Origin: an uncultured Dehalococcoidia bacterium
Lineage (GTDB): Bacteria; Chloroflexota; Dehalococcoidia; Lucifugimonadales; CAJWER01
Assembly (NCBI GenBank): GCA_958296115.1
Contig: OY282442.1
Coordinates: 1,838,943 to 1,902,942, forward strand
DNA: 64,000 bases
Reading direction: 5' to 3'
Part shown: positions 33,565 through 41,690 of the stretch, piece by piece
Layout of the letters: every line of letters starts with the position of its first letter
Position numbering within the stretch: the first letter of the stretch is position 1
Notes under the pieces: generated by a model
Seen by the model: only the letters and a program-made list of their open reading frames with translations
Told to the model about the DNA's origin: nothing
The model's database searches: none
Made by a program: the position numbers and the translations under genes

Positions 33565-34121
33565 ACAAATGGCATTATATACGCTTTACGAGGTAGCACA
33601 CTACTCGATACACAGGAAGTATGTTCGAGATAATTGCGATGGCTGTTCTCTAGCTTTGTGATTGATATCGACAAGGCAATCAAGTTTACGCATATCACAA
33701 TAATTATCAAATAGGCAGTGAGTACCCAGACGTTTGTGAAATCAAGTATGTGATGTCTTCCAGGATGATAGGCAAACATCAGAAACAGATTGTAGAGTAC
33801 CGATCCAAAGAGCCATACCAGATAGATGTAGACGTAGCCCACCCGGATGTATCCGCTTGGAACACTCCTATTATACATTCGCGCTACAAGGTAGCAAAAA
33901 GGTAGGAAGAACAGAGTCGAGTAGAGAGCTCCGACCACTGCATAACGCATGGGTCTCATTCCCCGTGAACGCGCAATTATAAAACATGTCGCAGCCGCGA
34001 ATGGCGCCAACAATGGTCCTATTAGCATGATTGGAAGAAGATATACTGGTATGAGGAAAACAATAAGCACCATGATCCAAATAAATTTCAGAGCGAGATT
34101 GAGGTCTCCCAAGCCTCCCAT
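33474..34121 (-). CDS. AT-rich multi-pass membrane protein, unknown function
   Basis: 215 aa with about five hydrophobic segments (FIWIMVLIVFLIPVYLLPIM, YAVVGALYSTLFFLPFCYL, YIYLVWLFGSVLYNLFLMF, YLIIIVICVNLIALSI, FVYTFVSLLLTVVLLLFL). No recognised domain. Base composition is clearly more AT-rich than the surrounding genes, and its 3' end overlaps glcF by 91 bp tail to tail, which suggests that the segment was acquired. Two larger membrane proteins of similar composition lie nearby on the same strand. Confidence 0.6.
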   Translation of the reverse strand: MGGLGDLNLALKFIWIMVLIVFLIPVYLLPIMLIGPLLAPFAAATCFIIARSRGMRPMRYAVVGALYSTLFFLPFCYLVARMYNRSVPSGYIRVGYVYIYLVWLFGSVLYNLFLMFAYHPGRHHILDFTNVWVLTAYLIIIVICVNLIALSISITKLENSHRNYLEHTSCVSSSVLPRKAYIMPFVYTFVSLLLTVVLLLFLRLLEVLAPRGSGP

Positions 34122-34135
34122 TTCTTGACTCCTTG

Positions 34136-34339
34136 CTACCCGGAACTGCCGCTAACGCCCGCTTCGCTGTCTTGCGGCGTCGCGTCCTTGTCCTTCGCGG
34201 CCAGATCCGGCGGAGGCTCCTGCGCCATCACCGCCGAAGTGGACACGATGGCTAGCATCCCCAGCAGCGCGGCCGCCAGCGCAGGCGGAAGCAGTCTAGC
34301 GGCGGGCAGTCTCACTTGGCGACTCTCCCCTCGATCCAT
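34136..34339 (-). CDS. Small putative secreted protein
   Basis: 67 aa from the ATG at 34339 (an in-frame start 19 codons further out is possible). A signal peptide is plausible: basic MDRGESRQVRLPAAR, hydrophobic LLPPALAAALLGMLAIV, then STSAVMA before QEPP. The short mature part is acidic and polar. GC-rich, unlike the genes on both sides. No Shine-Dalgarno is clear and no family is recognised. Confidence 0.4.
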   Translation of the reverse strand: MDRGESRQVRLPAARLLPPALAAALLGMLAIVSTSAVMAQEPPPDLAAKDKDATPQDSEAGVSGSSG

Positions 34340-34526
34340 GACGAATGGACGAACTCTACCCCATGGACGGGCGTAGCGTACCCTCTCTATCCGCAACTGT
34401 CAACACCAGATGAAGACCTGTAACTGTGCAGATTTGCGGGCGCCGGCGCACACCCAACCAAGGCAAGCGCCAGCAAACCGCCGCTCCCCGCCATGAACAG
34501 AACCCCTCATCTCATTCCTCATTCAG

Positions 34527-35585
34527 CTATCTATAATAACATTTAACGTCAGTTGGGATTCCCCACCAAGTGAATCCCTGTACATAGAAACCGGACCCAC
34601 TAGACTTTATAACACGGTATCCAGTTGGATCAAGAGGATTGTCGCAGATTGTTCCAAAGGCATTTTGCGCCGTTCGATATTCTTGCTCAGTGAACGATGC
34701 ATCGATTCCATTACTCATTGTCGCAGCCCAGTACCATCCAGTAATAGATATCAACGCCCATAGAACAATAGCTGCGACAAGGATATTCCTATAGCGACTC
34801 ACGATTCTATCAACCAGCCCCGATACTGGTCGTACAGACGTAATGGGTGTTCCCATCACAATGACTCCAAGCCAGGTGATTAACATAGCGAATAACATTA
34901 GCAAAAGGAGCCATGGCTTCGAGTAGTACAATGATATAAAGAACAATGTTAGTATTCCAATACATGCGAACAAAACCAGTGGAGAAACGACTACAAATGC
35001 ATATCCTTTTATATAACGAATATCAGGCGAAAGCAATGAGAGAATCCCTGACATTCCTACCCATGCCAGTGGGGCGATCAAGATGAATATAGAGATCCTA
35101 GACAATAACCATTCAAGAATCCCACCCTCACCAACAATTGCAAGCAAAAGGAACACAATTAGTACCGGCACGGCGTACAGCCGCATCTTAGTACGGACTT
35201 TAGAGGTAACCGCTCTGAAGAGAGCGGTGATGCCAGCCCAGGCAATTATCGCGAAGGATAGACGCCAAAAATGGATTCCTTCAAATCCCCAGGAGATAAT
35301 CAACGCGGCAATAATTACGAGGAGCAGAAAAGGACACGATACAAGGATTCTATATGAGCGCTTTATTGCCCTATCTTCTACAGACATAGGCGCAACATAT
35401 CCAACTACCCACCCCACAATTACCCAAGTTAATATAGTAAGGAACAAGAGCCACCCCAACAACCCTTCGTATTCAATTGGGACGTCCACTCCAAAGGCAA
35501 GCCCCATCTCGATCGCTATGAGCAGAGAGCTCGACACTAGAATAGCGTATCGGTATCTTGTCACTACGGAACGAATGTATGCCAT
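34527..35585 (-). CDS. AT-rich multi-pass membrane protein, paralogue of the next gene upstream
   Basis: 352 aa from the ATG at 35585, which has GGAGA about 5 nt before it. About nine hydrophobic segments, then a soluble C-terminal tail after GWYWAATMSNG: TEQEYRTAQNAFGTICDN..., ending SGSGFYVQGFTWWGIPTD. The neighbouring protein ends in the same way (GWYWPLTMDNG...GGFRVLNRTWWRLP), so the two are paralogues with a conserved extracytoplasmic or cytoplasmic cap. The family is not recognised. AT-rich composition points to horizontal acquisition. Confidence 0.65.
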   Translation of the reverse strand: MAYIRSVVTRYRYAILVSSSLLIAIEMGLAFGVDVPIEYEGLLGWLLFLTILTWVIVGWVVGYVAPMSVEDRAIKRSYRILVSCPFLLLVIIAALIISWGFEGIHFWRLSFAIIAWAGITALFRAVTSKVRTKMRLYAVPVLIVFLLLAIVGEGGILEWLLSRISIFILIAPLAWVGMSGILSLLSPDIRYIKGYAFVVVSPLVLFACIGILTLFFISLYYSKPWLLLLMLFAMLITWLGVIVMGTPITSVRPVSGLVDRIVSRYRNILVAAIVLWALISITGWYWAATMSNGIDASFTEQEYRTAQNAFGTICDNPLDPTGYRVIKSSGSGFYVQGFTWWGIPTDVKCYYR

Positions 35586-35620
35586 CGTCTCTCCAATAGG
35601 GTCCTGCTGCCGATCACCGG

Positions 35621-36691
35621 TCAGCAAGGAGCTGGCAATCTCCACCACGTGCGATTCAGGACCCGGAAGCCGCCACTGTCGTCTTTGACAACCCGACTAG
35701 CAATTGGCGCATAGAAGGAGGAACAGTTGTTTCCCCCAGTCAGGGCGCCCTCGGCAGCTGCGCGGTCATCGCCTGTAAACATGCCCAGTCCGTTGTCCAT
35801 TGTCAATGGCCAGTACCATCCCACAGCTGTAATCATCACCCACAGCCCGATCGCAGTGACTACAATGTTCTGATAAGGATGCCTCATCGTGCCAATCAGT
35901 ACCACGCCCGGTGCAGTAACCACGACAGCCACAAGTAATGGTACAAGAAAAAACACACTCAGACCTATGACTGGCACGGCAAGTATTGGAACAACCACTG
36001 TGGAAGCAAAAGCCGCGGCCGAGATTCCTAGGGCTTTCAACATAACTGTGATATACAGCCGTGATGTTCTGGGCTTGTCAGACAGCCTGGTCCGAAGTGA
36101 AGCAGCCACAACCAAGGCGGATGTTGCCAGCCAGACCAACACTAGCACAAACATGATAGCCATATATGTGCCCCAGTTTGCGATCATAAACTGATCAAAC
36201 AACAGTTCAAACCACCAGATAAAATACATTGCAATCGCGAGAAACCCAAGCCATACGATTACAATCAGTGGCGAAATAACTAGGAGCAAGAATGCTTTTG
36301 TGTTGCGATCTGCATACGTAGCCGCTCCCATCAGTATCGTTGTTCCGAACCAAATCAATGTAGCAAGACTCAGAGGCCACCCCCACAACCACCTAAACCA
36401 CTCATACTCAAGAAGAAAAAAGAACGTTGCGAATATGGCTATTGGCAAGGCCACCAAGATTGAGTAAACATACTGCATTGCTCGGCGGTCCATAGGCGCG
36501 GCTACTCCTATTAGGCCAGTCGCACCCACCAAGGTCAATAGGACGAGAAAGAGAAGCCCAGTCAATACCCATTCATACTTGAATGGAACGACAGTCCAAG
36601 AGTCCAGCCCCACCACTGCGATAATGAACAGGAATAGGACCACCAGAGTAAGATACCGGCGTTTCATCAAAACGGAGAAGATATATTGCAT
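35621..36691 (-). CDS. AT-rich multi-pass membrane protein, unknown function
   Basis: 356 aa from the ATG at 36691. Nine or ten hydrophobic segments, beginning LTLVVLFLFIIAVVGL. The C-terminal soluble part (DRAAAEGALTGGNNCSSFYA, then VVKDDSGGFRVLNRTWWRLP) mirrors its downstream paralogue. An MDRR-type cytoplasmic loop (VAAPMDRRAMQYVYS) matches VAPMSVEDRAIKRSYR in the paralogue. The stop is 35 bp before the next gene, so the pair is probably one transcript. No enzymatic motif is recognised. Confidence 0.65.
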   Translation of the reverse strand: MQYIFSVLMKRRYLTLVVLFLFIIAVVGLDSWTVVPFKYEWVLTGLLFLVLLTLVGATGLIGVAAPMDRRAMQYVYSILVALPIAIFATFFFLLEYEWFRWLWGWPLSLATLIWFGTTILMGAATYADRNTKAFLLLVISPLIVIVWLGFLAIAMYFIWWFELLFDQFMIANWGTYMAIMFVLVLVWLATSALVVAASLRTRLSDKPRTSRLYITVMLKALGISAAAFASTVVVPILAVPVIGLSVFFLVPLLVAVVVTAPGVVLIGTMRHPYQNIVVTAIGLWVMITAVGWYWPLTMDNGLGMFTGDDRAAAEGALTGGNNCSSFYAPIASRVVKDDSGGFRVLNRTWWRLPAPC

Positions 36692-36722
36692 AGAGCTATG
36701 GCCTCGAGTCCACAACGCTGCG

Positions 36723-38456
36723 CTAATCGCTTCCTCGCAATTCCTCCGTGGCGTCCCGGTCGATCTCCAGCGTACCTGGCTCCAAGGCGACCTTGTACAC
36801 GCTCCTCGCCCTCTCGACCGACACCAGGCCCGCGACCACGTCTCGGCGGACAGCCTCCGGGTCGCGCCGCTCCGCGTCTCCCCAGCCGCCGCCGCCGGGC
36901 GTCTCCGTCACGATAACCCGGTCCGCCGGCACGGACGTCGTTACCTTGGACGGAAGCCGCTCTACCGCGCCGTCCGGCTTGATGACCTCGCACTTGGACG
37001 GCTGGGCGTCCGCGCCCCCGAGCAGGCCCCAGGGCGGCACGCCGCCGCGGTCCGAGCTCAGCGTGAGCTGCACGTCGCCCCGCGTCCTCAGCACCCGCGT
37101 CAGCCCTACGCCGCCGCGATGCTCGCCCGCGCCCTCCGAGTCCGGCAGCAGGCCGTACCGCTCGACCAGCAACGGATACGCCGACTCGATGGCCTCGACC
37201 GGCGCGTTGCGCGTGTTGGTCATGTGGTTCTGGATCGCGTCCATGCCGTCCAGGTCATGCATCGCGCCCTGGCCCCCGGCATAGGTCTCGATGTAGTTGT
37301 ACAGCGCTCCGCTGCGAGGGTCCGTGCCGCCGATGTTCAGCAGGTTCATGGTGCCCGAGCACGCCGCCTGCACCCGCTCCGGCATCGCGTCCGCCAGCGC
37401 CCCCAGCAGCACGTCCGTAATGCGCTGCGTCGTGATGATGTTGGCGTTGCACACCGACGTCGGATAGTTCGCCGAAAGCACGCTGCCGTCCCGGACGATG
37501 ATGTCGAACGGCCGGTAGGCCCCCGCGTTCGGCGGCAATTCTGGGTCCAGCAGCGCCTTGAATACGTAATAGACGCACGCCGCCACCGACGGCCATCGGC
37601 AGTTGATCGGCCCCAACGCCGCGTCGTCCGTCGCCGAAAAATCCGTGCGGATCGAGTCGCCCATCGCCTCGATCTCGACGCGGATGGCGTAATGCCTGTC
37701 CGTAATGCCGTCCCCCTCTATCACGTCCTCGTAGCTGTACGTGCCCATGGGCACCTTGCGGAGAGCTGCCCTCATGCGCCGCTCCGAGTAGCGGATCATC
37801 TCGTCCAGGTACGTGCCCACCGTCTCCAGCGTGTAGCGGTCCATCAACTCCGTCAGCCGGCGCTCGCCGGTTATGTTGCAGGCGTACTGCGCCAGCAGGT
37901 CGCCCTTGACCTCCACGGGCGGCCTCACGTTCTGCGATATGAGCGACCACAGCTCGGGGTCCATCTCGCCGCCGCGGAACAGGCGTATCGGCGGGATCTG
38001 CAAGCCCTCCTGGAATATCTCCTTCACCCCGAACGGCATCGAGCCGGGCGCGAACCCGCCCATGTCCACGTGGTGCGCCTGGTTCGCAGTGATAGCTATC
38101 ATCTCGCCCTTGTAGAAGACAGGCGAGATCAGGCACAGGTCGTTGAGATGGCCCGGCCCGGCCGGGTACGGCATGTTCATTGCAACCGCGTCGCCCGGCC
38201 TAAGATCGTCGAACGGGTAGGCCGCCATCGCGGACCTGACCGCCGACTGCATGGTTCCCAGATGCAGCGGCGTGCCTATCTCGCTCTGCGCCACGACCAC
38301 CACGTCCCCCGTCGCCGTGTAGATCGCGCACGATGCGTCGCGCCGGTCCTTGATGTTCGTCGAGTAGCTGGCCCGGATCAACGCGACTATCATCTCGTCC
38401 GCTATCGAGTAGAAGGCGTTGCGCATCACCTCGAGCGTGATAGGGTCTATGCTCAT
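36723..38456 (-). CDS. hyuB: Hydantoinase B / oxoprolinase subunit B family protein
   Basis: 577 aa. Starts MSIDPITLEVMRNAFYSIAD, the standard HyuB opening. Further family blocks: DRRDASCAIYTATGDVVVVA, MNMPYPAGPGHLNDLCLISP, ANQAHHVDMGGFAPGSMPFG near residue 120 and ETPGGGGWGDAERRDP near the C-terminus. HyuA/HyuB pairs hydrolyse cyclic amides (5-oxoproline, N-methylhydantoin) or carboxylate ketones with ATP; the substrate here is unknown. ATG overlaps the hyuA stop (ATGA), so the subunits are co-translated. Confidence 0.92.
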   Translation of the reverse strand: MSIDPITLEVMRNAFYSIADEMIVALIRASYSTNIKDRRDASCAIYTATGDVVVVAQSEIGTPLHLGTMQSAVRSAMAAYPFDDLRPGDAVAMNMPYPAGPGHLNDLCLISPVFYKGEMIAITANQAHHVDMGGFAPGSMPFGVKEIFQEGLQIPPIRLFRGGEMDPELWSLISQNVRPPVEVKGDLLAQYACNITGERRLTELMDRYTLETVGTYLDEMIRYSERRMRAALRKVPMGTYSYEDVIEGDGITDRHYAIRVEIEAMGDSIRTDFSATDDAALGPINCRWPSVAACVYYVFKALLDPELPPNAGAYRPFDIIVRDGSVLSANYPTSVCNANIITTQRITDVLLGALADAMPERVQAACSGTMNLLNIGGTDPRSGALYNYIETYAGGQGAMHDLDGMDAIQNHMTNTRNAPVEAIESAYPLLVERYGLLPDSEGAGEHRGGVGLTRVLRTRGDVQLTLSSDRGGVPPWGLLGGADAQPSKCEVIKPDGAVERLPSKVTTSVPADRVIVTETPGGGGWGDAERRDPEAVRRDVVAGLVSVERARSVYKVALEPGTLEIDRDATEELRGSD

Positions 38457-40507
38457 TCCACGCGCTCCAACAGCAGGTTCCTGTACGAGTCCACAGACGC
38501 CGTCTGCCCCGGCCATACCAGCGTCGTCGAGTCCAGCTGCTCGATGACCGCCGGGCCCTCCACCACGTCTCCAGGCGCGAGCCTGGCGCGGTCGTAGACG
38601 CCCGCCGATACCGGCTCGTTGTGGAAATAGACCGGCCGCGCGTTCACCCTGGCGCCGTCCGGGTTGCGCGAGCCGTTCAGCGGCGCGGCGTCCAGCCGGG
38701 GCCGCGGCATGTTCGCCAGCGCCGTGAGTCGAAGGTTCACGACCTCCATCCGCGAGTCCCGCTGCGCGTAGCCGTACAGCTGCGTATGCGCCATGTGGAA
38801 CCGCTCGTACATCTCGGCCACGTCGCCGCCGTCCAGCGCCCCCGCGCCAACAGGCGCCTGCAGCTCGAATCCCTGCCCAAGGTACCTCACGTCCGCGACC
38901 CTGATCCATGCAACGCCGCCGGGCGCCACGCCCTCGCGCTCCATGGTCGCGGCTGCCTCCGCCTCCATCTCCGCGAACCGCTCGTTGAGCTCTGCAGGCT
39001 CCAGCGCGTCCGATGGCCGTAGGATGGTGCGCGCGAGGTCCTCCCGCAGGTCCGCCATCAGCAACCCCAGCGCCGAGGTCACTCCCGGCGCGATGGGCGC
39101 GAGCACGCGCGGAATGTCCAGCTCCCGCGCAAGCTCGGATGCGTGTACGGGCCCGGCCCCTCCAAAGGCGACCAGGCAGAACTCGCGCGGGTCGTACCCC
39201 TTGGCGACCGAGACGACGCGGATGCCCTTTATCATCCCCGCGTTCACGACTCGGACTATCCCCTCCGCAGCCTCTTCGACGCTCATGCCGAGCGGGTCCG
39301 CGATGCGCCGCCTGATGGCGTCCCTCGCCAGGCCCGCGTCCAAGCGGAGCCGACCGCCGAGGAAGCTCGCGGGGTTGAGGCGTCCCAGCGCTAGGTTCGC
39401 GTCCGTAACCGTCGCCTCGCGGCCTCCGCGTCCATAGCACGCCGGACCGGGCTCGGCCCCGGCGCTCTGCGGCCCTACCCGCAGGGCGCCTCCAGGGTCG
39501 ATCCACGCGATGCTGCCGCCGCCCGCGCCCAGCGTGTGGATGTCCACCATCGGGGCCTTCACGGGCAGCCGCTCTATCTCGCTGTCCTGCGTCCGCCGGA
39601 CCTCGCCCCGGTAGCACAGGCTGATGTCGAAGCTCGTCCCGCCCATGTCCACAGAGATGGAGTTCGACTGCCCGGCCTGGTTCGCTATCGCAACGCTGCC
39701 TATCACCCCAGCCGCAGGCCCCGACAATATCGTATGCACTGGCTTTTCCGCCGCCGCGCCCACGCCCATCGTCCCGCCGTTCGACTGCATGATGTGCAGC
39801 TCCGAGTCGATGCCAAGCTCCGCCACGCTCTGCCGCAGCCGCGTCAGGTACCGCCCCATCACCGGCGCAACGTATGCGTTGATGGCCGTCGTGCACATCC
39901 GCTCGTACTCTTTGAACTCCGGCACGACCTCGCACGACAGCGAGATGGTCAGGTCCGGCAGCGCGGCCCGGATGGCTGCGCCCACCGCCATCTCGTGCGC
40001 GGGATTGGCGTATGAATGCAGCAGGCACACCGCCACCGCGTCAATCTCCGCCGAGCCCAGCCGCTCGATCACCGACGCCAGGCCGCCCTCGTCGAGGGGC
40101 GTCTCGACCTCGCCGGTGTACAGCACGCGCTCGCCGACCTCGAATCTCAGGTGGCGCGGCACGATGGGGGCTGGCTTCTGCTGGCGCCAGTCGTACAGGT
40201 GCGGGCGGTCCTGACGGCCTATCTCCAGCACGTCCCGGAACCCGCGCGTCACCACCAGGGCGCACCTCGCCCCCTTGCGCTCCAGCAGCGTGTTCGTAGC
40301 GACGGTCGTTCCGTGGCTGAGGAACTTCACCTCGTTAGGCGACACGCCCAGCCGCCCTATGAGCTGGCTGATGCCCTCCGCGACTCCAATCGCCTGGTTC
40401 GCGGGGGTAGATGGCGTCTTGGCGAACTCCAGGGCGTCCGTCTCCACGTCCTGAAGCGCCAAGTCCGTGAACGTCCCCCCAACGTCAACCCCAAGCCGAT
40501 AACTCAT
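38453..40507 (-). CDS. hyuA: Hydantoinase A / oxoprolinase subunit A family protein
   Basis: ATP-dependent subunit of 684 aa with an actin-like fold. Starts MSYRLGVDVGGTFTDLALQD, the phosphate-1 loop. Then LSHGTTVATNTLLERKGAR near residue 65, SGPAAGVIGSVAIANQAGQ near residue 250, SVDMGGTSFDISLCYRG near residue 275, GAGGGSIAWIDPGGALRVGP near residue 310 and AFGGAGPVHASELARELDIP near residue 450. It forms the hydrolase or carboxylase together with HyuB downstream. No transporter or regulator gene is adjacent to indicate the substrate. Confidence 0.93.
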   Translation of the reverse strand: MSYRLGVDVGGTFTDLALQDVETDALEFAKTPSTPANQAIGVAEGISQLIGRLGVSPNEVKFLSHGTTVATNTLLERKGARCALVVTRGFRDVLEIGRQDRPHLYDWRQQKPAPIVPRHLRFEVGERVLYTGEVETPLDEGGLASVIERLGSAEIDAVAVCLLHSYANPAHEMAVGAAIRAALPDLTISLSCEVVPEFKEYERMCTTAINAYVAPVMGRYLTRLRQSVAELGIDSELHIMQSNGGTMGVGAAAEKPVHTILSGPAAGVIGSVAIANQAGQSNSISVDMGGTSFDISLCYRGEVRRTQDSEIERLPVKAPMVDIHTLGAGGGSIAWIDPGGALRVGPQSAGAEPGPACYGRGGREATVTDANLALGRLNPASFLGGRLRLDAGLARDAIRRRIADPLGMSVEEAAEGIVRVVNAGMIKGIRVVSVAKGYDPREFCLVAFGGAGPVHASELARELDIPRVLAPIAPGVTSALGLLMADLREDLARTILRPSDALEPAELNERFAEMEAEAAATMEREGVAPGGVAWIRVADVRYLGQGFELQAPVGAGALDGGDVAEMYERFHMAHTQLYGYAQRDSRMEVVNLRLTALANMPRPRLDAAPLNGSRNPDGARVNARPVYFHNEPVSAGVYDRARLAPGDVVEGPAVIEQLDSTTLVWPGQTASVDSYRNLLLERVE

Positions 40508-40562
40508 AACCTGCGCAACACTCCTTCAACGGGCGCATCTTCTCGATCGGGACGCCGCCCTT

Positions 40563-40610
40563 GTATTACATCCTTACCCAATGAGTGTATTACACCCTTA
40601 CCTAGTGAGC
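40563..40610. repeat. Imperfect 24-bp tandem duplication
   Basis: GTATTACATCCTTACCCAAT... (40563-40586) is followed by GTATTACACCCTTACCTAGT... (40587-40610), with 4 mismatches in 24. The second unit contains the VOC gene stop codon. Confidence 0.6.
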
Positions 40611-41383
40611 TCCATGAGCGACACGTACGCTTGCTGGGGGTCCTGTATCATCGCGATCCGGCCAACGCCTTCCACTTCCACGACCGGCGATACTGCGGTG
40701 CCTCCTAGCTCCCTCACCTGGGCCAGAGATGCGTCCAAGTTCGCCACCGTGAAGTAGATAGCCCAGTACGGCGGCATCTCACCCCACTCCTCCCTGATCT
40801 CCATCATGCCCACGGCCGGCTTGCCATCCAGATGGAACAGGGTGTAATCACCGCCGTCCGGGGTCTTCGTAGCGTGCGCCGTCCACCCGAACAGCTCCCC
40901 GTAGAACTTTGCGGCCGCCTCAGGCGCCCGCGTGTACAGCTCCGCCCACGCCAGCGCCCCGGGCTCGCCGAACACCTGCGCCCCAATGTGGTCCCTCGGC
41001 TCCCAGGTCCAGAACATCGCCCCCGTCGGGTCATTGGCGATCACCATCCGGCCCGACGTGAACACGTCGAACGGCTCCCTAACCACGGAACCCCCGAGCT
41101 CCTTGATACGCGCCGCCGACTCGTCCGCGCTCTCCACCGTGAAGTACGCGACCCACGCCGCGCGCCCACCGGTCATCGCCTTCATCTCGTCCGGCATCGA
41201 GTACATCGCGCACGAGCTCTTCCCGTCCTTGCTCAGCATCGAGTAGGACATGCTCTCGCTTATCGGCAGGTCGATAACGTCCAGCCCCAAGAGTTCCGTG
41301 TAGAACCGCTTCGACCCCTCCACGTCCGGCGTCCCCAGGTCCGCCCAGCTAAACATCCCCGGCTGGTGATTCTTGATTTCCAT
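40598..41383 (-). CDS. Two-domain VOC (glyoxalase/bleomycin-resistance) family protein
   Basis: 261 aa with two vicinal-oxygen-chelate modules. First: GMFSWADLGTPDVEGSKRFY near residue 9 to ANDPTGAMFWTWEP near residue 115. Second: LAWAELYTRAPEAAAKFYGE near residue 138 to MIQDPQQAYVSLME near the end. Metal-ligand histidines of glyoxalase I are not obvious in the first strand, so this may be a binding or isomerase-type member. Function and substrate are unknown; similar two-domain proteins are widespread in actinobacteria and Chloroflexota. Confidence 0.85.
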   Translation of the reverse strand: MEIKNHQPGMFSWADLGTPDVEGSKRFYTELLGLDVIDLPISESMSYSMLSKDGKSSCAMYSMPDEMKAMTGGRAAWVAYFTVESADESAARIKELGGSVVREPFDVFTSGRMVIANDPTGAMFWTWEPRDHIGAQVFGEPGALAWAELYTRAPEAAAKFYGELFGWTAHATKTPDGGDYTLFHLDGKPAVGMMEIREEWGEMPPYWAIYFTVANLDASLAQVRELGGTAVSPVVEVEGVGRIAMIQDPQQAYVSLMELTR

Positions 41384-41445
41384 CCGCGTCTCCTTGCGAA
41401 CTAGATGCGATTCATGCTTGAATTATACATGGGAGGAGGCGCCGC

Positions 41446-41690
41446 GTGAACAGGGTCTTCATATATTGGGACAATTCCAACATCTTCCTCGAGGCCCAGC
41501 GCCTCGCCGAGGAGCGCGAAAGCGGCCCCGACGCCCGATACAGGGTCCGCATCAATTTTGCAAACATGTTCCGACTGGCAAATGCTGGCCGACTGGTCAG
41601 AAAAGGCGCGGGCCGCCGGTTCCGTGCCGCCCGGAGATGCGCCAGCTATGGAACCGGTTGGAAAGCCAGGGCGTGAACGTCCAGGTCCTA
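41446..41690 (+). pseudogene. Truncated, frameshifted NYN-domain (PIN-like) protein
   Basis: Starts with a strong Shine-Dalgarno (GGGAGGAGG) and MNRVFIYWDNSNIFLEAQRL, the typical NYN-domain opening with the first catalytic aspartate. Homology in this frame runs to RVRINFANMFRLANAGRLV. A +1 shift near 41600-41640 then places PEMRQLWNRLESQGVNVQVL in another frame. The rest of the domain, including the other acidic residues, is missing: the frame runs into the convergent gene ending at 41688. Predicted to be a dead ribonuclease-like gene. Confidence 0.6.

Noticed and set aside
36723..40028. Single 1101-residue fusion reading from hyuB into the hyuA region
   Set aside because: The part beyond 38456 is an out-of-frame Gly/Arg-rich shadow of hyuA; HyuB has its own canonical ATG overlapping the hyuA stop.
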